From: Megascapheus bottae
Taxonomy: Eukaryota > Chordata > Mammalia > Rodentia > Geomyidae
Assembly (NCBI GenBank): GCA_024803745.1
Contig: JANJXV010000010.1
Coordinates: forward strand, 30,305,525-30,369,524
DNA: 64,000 nucleotides
Reading direction: 5' to 3'
The first letter of the stretch is position 1. The number at the start of each line of letters is the position of its first letter. The notes beneath the pieces are model-generated. The model worked only from the letters and a program-made list of their open reading frames with translations. It searched no databases and was not told where the DNA came from. The position numbers were made by a program, and so were the translations under genes. This document shows, in pieces, positions 61,835 through 64,000 of this stretch.

Positions 61835-61891
<57 letters not shown>
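61835..61891. repeat. (TG)28 microsatellite
   Basis: Perfect dinucleotide run. Confidence 0.95.
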
Positions 61892-61893
<2 letters not shown>

Positions 61894-63187
61894 GCTAAGA
61901 TTCATACTCACCACCGAAGGACTTTTTAGCTGATGGATGATCCCTAGGCTGTAAAAATCAGGAGAATAAGAAACCACTTTTTTATTTTAGCTAGTCCATA
62001 CAGTTTGCCAAATCCAGTGAAGATGAAAGATTTTCAGCCAAGACATTTGACTAAACTGGCAAGAATTTGGGCTTTCTGTGGGAAAGTGGGTCAAAATTAT
62101 TAGGTATGATTGATTTCTTCCTCCTATATCAAAATTCATTATTTTTTTCAGTGCCTTTGCAAATGGTCTAAGGGACTATATTTTGTATCTCTTGTCTTGA
62201 TTCAGTTGACTAACACAAACACAATAATATTAATATGTTTATCAGAGTTTTTACACTTAATTCACACACACACACATACACACACACATGTTAGCAAATG
62301 GTTGTGGGACCCAGAAACACAATTAAATCACAACTTGGAGTTTCCAAATCCAGGGGGCTTGCAATTTGGGTTTCTAAGTTCCAAAATTGGTCTCAGTAGC
62401 ATACCTCTCATTCTCTCATGACAAAAGGAACACTGACACTTTTCCGTTAGGAGCTATGACTCAAGGCTTTTGTTAGGTCCTACTGGGATATCCCTTTGGG
62501 ATAAGGAGGAAGTCACAAAACCATATGGAAAGGTCAGCCCTAGACCTTTGAGCATCAGTCACAGCTCTGGAACCAAAGGACAGCCAAGTTAAACTTCTGG
62601 ATATGGGAATATGCAAATCTTTAGATGAGTTCAACTTGCAGATGGCAGAAAACAGACAGAGATTAAAAAAATACACGGATTTATAAATAAATTAGATTTG
62701 GCAGTTGTCTTAAGCCATCAAAATTTTATTTGTTTTAATGAAGTAAAATATCACAATGACATTCTCAAACCTTAGCATAGTTTGATTGTCCAGTTTGCTT
62801 ATTCCTTTGAGTGGTTTTAGTTAAAAACTAATCTTTTGTGTAAATATTGAAAATAACATAGAAGTTTTGGGACACATTTAAAGTTTACTTGCTACGACTG
62901 AGAAAGTGAACAACAGTTTTGTTTTTTCAGTTAGAAGAAAAGAGAAAGCCTTCCTTCAAGAACTTATGGGTGTTTAGGTTTAAGAATTATGACTAACACA
63001 GATGCCATTACTCCTAACGTAAGATACAAATGTTTAGACACAGGTCAATATTTAATATTTCAGGCAATTGAGAATGGGAAATCATTGCAGTGGAGAAAGA
63101 ATCAGTTCTGCAAAGAATTTTGTAAAAAAAAAATTTGTAGAAGACATAACATTGCAACTTTTTTTCTTTAAAAAGTAAAAAACTTTT
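61892..63187. other. Unique AT-rich sequence
   Basis: Contains a short CA run at 62263-62288. No gene or named repeat. Confidence 0.4.
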
Positions 63188-63361
63188 TTTTTAAGCTCAG
63201 GGCCTGAGCACTGTCCTTGGACTTTCTCAAGGCTAGCGCTCTACCACTTGCGCCTCAGCACCATTTTCAGCTTTTTTCTATGTGTGTGGTACTGAGGAAT
63301 CGAACCCCGGTCTTCATGCATGCTAGGCAAGCACTTTAACCACTAGGCCAAACTCCCAGCC
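63188..63361 (-). repeat. IDL-Geo-type dimeric SINE
   Basis: Minus-strand dimer: 'GAGGAATCGAACCCCGGTC' and 'AGGCAAGCACTTTAACCACT' mark the left monomer. AAAAACTTTTT-type text flanks both ends (probable duplication). Confidence 0.87.
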
Positions 63362-64000
63362 AAAAAAAAGCAAAAACTTTTTATCAGCACCTATTACTTG
63401 CACTTTCTATACTGTAATATTTCCATACATGCACACAAGGAACCCAGATTAACTCATCCTCTCAATCACTCATCCTCCTTGCTCAATTTAAAGCAATTTC
63501 AACAGGTATCTTATCATTATTTCTTTCCACAATTTTGTTATCAACTAATTGTGTCATTTTAAAATGTATACTGTATACCCTGATCAGACTAATATCTTTG
63601 GTTACTCTCCTTCACCCAAATCAATTTCTACTATTTTATTGTTCGATCACACACATGTACATAAAGTATTTTGACTATATTCATCCTTCTTTACCCCCTC
63701 CTTTTGCTCTGCCCTTCCCCACTGGTACCCACACCCCAGAGAGTAACTGGTATACATCGTTAGCATTCATTAGAGATTTTCCATACGAATTAATGAATTA
63801 ATGATATTGTCCCCTTGCTTGCTGTCACTTCTCACATATCCACTACCCCCTTGTAGTTTAACAGCCTTCTGTGGCATCTGTTAATAAGCATAGTACTTGA
63901 AAACTTACTCATTCAGTAATGTCCCATCCCAGTCAGTTTTAATGTTTTCTTAATTCTTTCTCATATTCTTAAAGTTTCAGATCACAAACTAAGATATCTG
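63362..64000 (-). mobile_element. Possible L1 3'UTR remnant
   Basis: Pyrimidine-rich text with 'CATACATGCACACAAGG', 'TTGACTATATTCATCCTTCT' and 'CCCACTGGTACCCACACCC' resembles reversed rodent L1 3'UTR. No second copy in the window confirms it. Confidence 0.35.

Noticed and set aside
20400..64000. PRKG1-alpha first exon
   Set aside because: Looked for its distinct zipper in all frames and a second CpG island. Neither is present, so it probably lies beyond the window.

Overview
This is a mammalian nuclear genome window. It is AT-rich and intron-dense, carries many CA microsatellites, and is full of fossil MIR, L2, L1 and MaLR repeats plus younger SINEs. The SINEs suggest a geomyoid rodent (kangaroo rat, pocket mouse or gopher group). 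They combine an ID-like tRNA monomer or a 7SL-derived B1 monomer with a second box-A/box-B tRNA-like monomer, and I match this from memory to the IDL-Geo family. The species call is inference; rodent origin is solid.

The only protein-coding sequence I can support is on the minus strand at 19037-19347. It is the alternative first coding exon of PRKG1 (cGMP-dependent protein kinase I, isoform beta). It encodes the leucine zipper and the autoinhibitory segment and ends at a GT splice donor. The exon lies in a CpG- and G-rich island (about 18930-20110) that is the likely beta-isoform promoter. The catalytic and cGMP-binding exons are outside the window, beyond position 1 in the minus direction. 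From what I know of the human gene, the alpha-isoform first exon should lie beyond position 64000. Positions 1-19036 are therefore beta intron 1, and the sequence above about 20000 is probably intron 1 of the alpha transcript.

Layout. 1-5.7 kb: intron with old MIR, L2, hAT-like and L1 fossils, one L1 3' end with a perfect target-site duplication, and a B1 scrap with a CA tract. 5.7-18.9 kb: mostly unique sequence with scattered MIR and MER20-like fossils, simple repeats and several candidate regulatory blocks. 18.9-20.4 kb: CpG island, PRKG1-beta exon and G-quadruplex-prone tracts. 20.4-31 kb: sparse repeats. 31-38 kb: dense stack of L1 3' ends and SINEs, including an inverted SINE pair. 38-42 kb: SINEs and a decayed L1 ORF2 fragment. 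42-53 kb: mixed unique blocks, L1 3' ends, SINEs and a Tigger-like fossil. 53.2-54.35 kb: a SINE split by an L1 3' end that is itself split by a second copy of the same L1 family. 55-64 kb: unique blocks, a MaLR LTR, more SINEs and long GT tracts.

No other gene, RNA gene, CRISPR array or novel system is visible. The remaining long reading frames look like chance frames, microsatellite translations or repeat-derived frames. All repeat family names are from pattern recognition without a database search.
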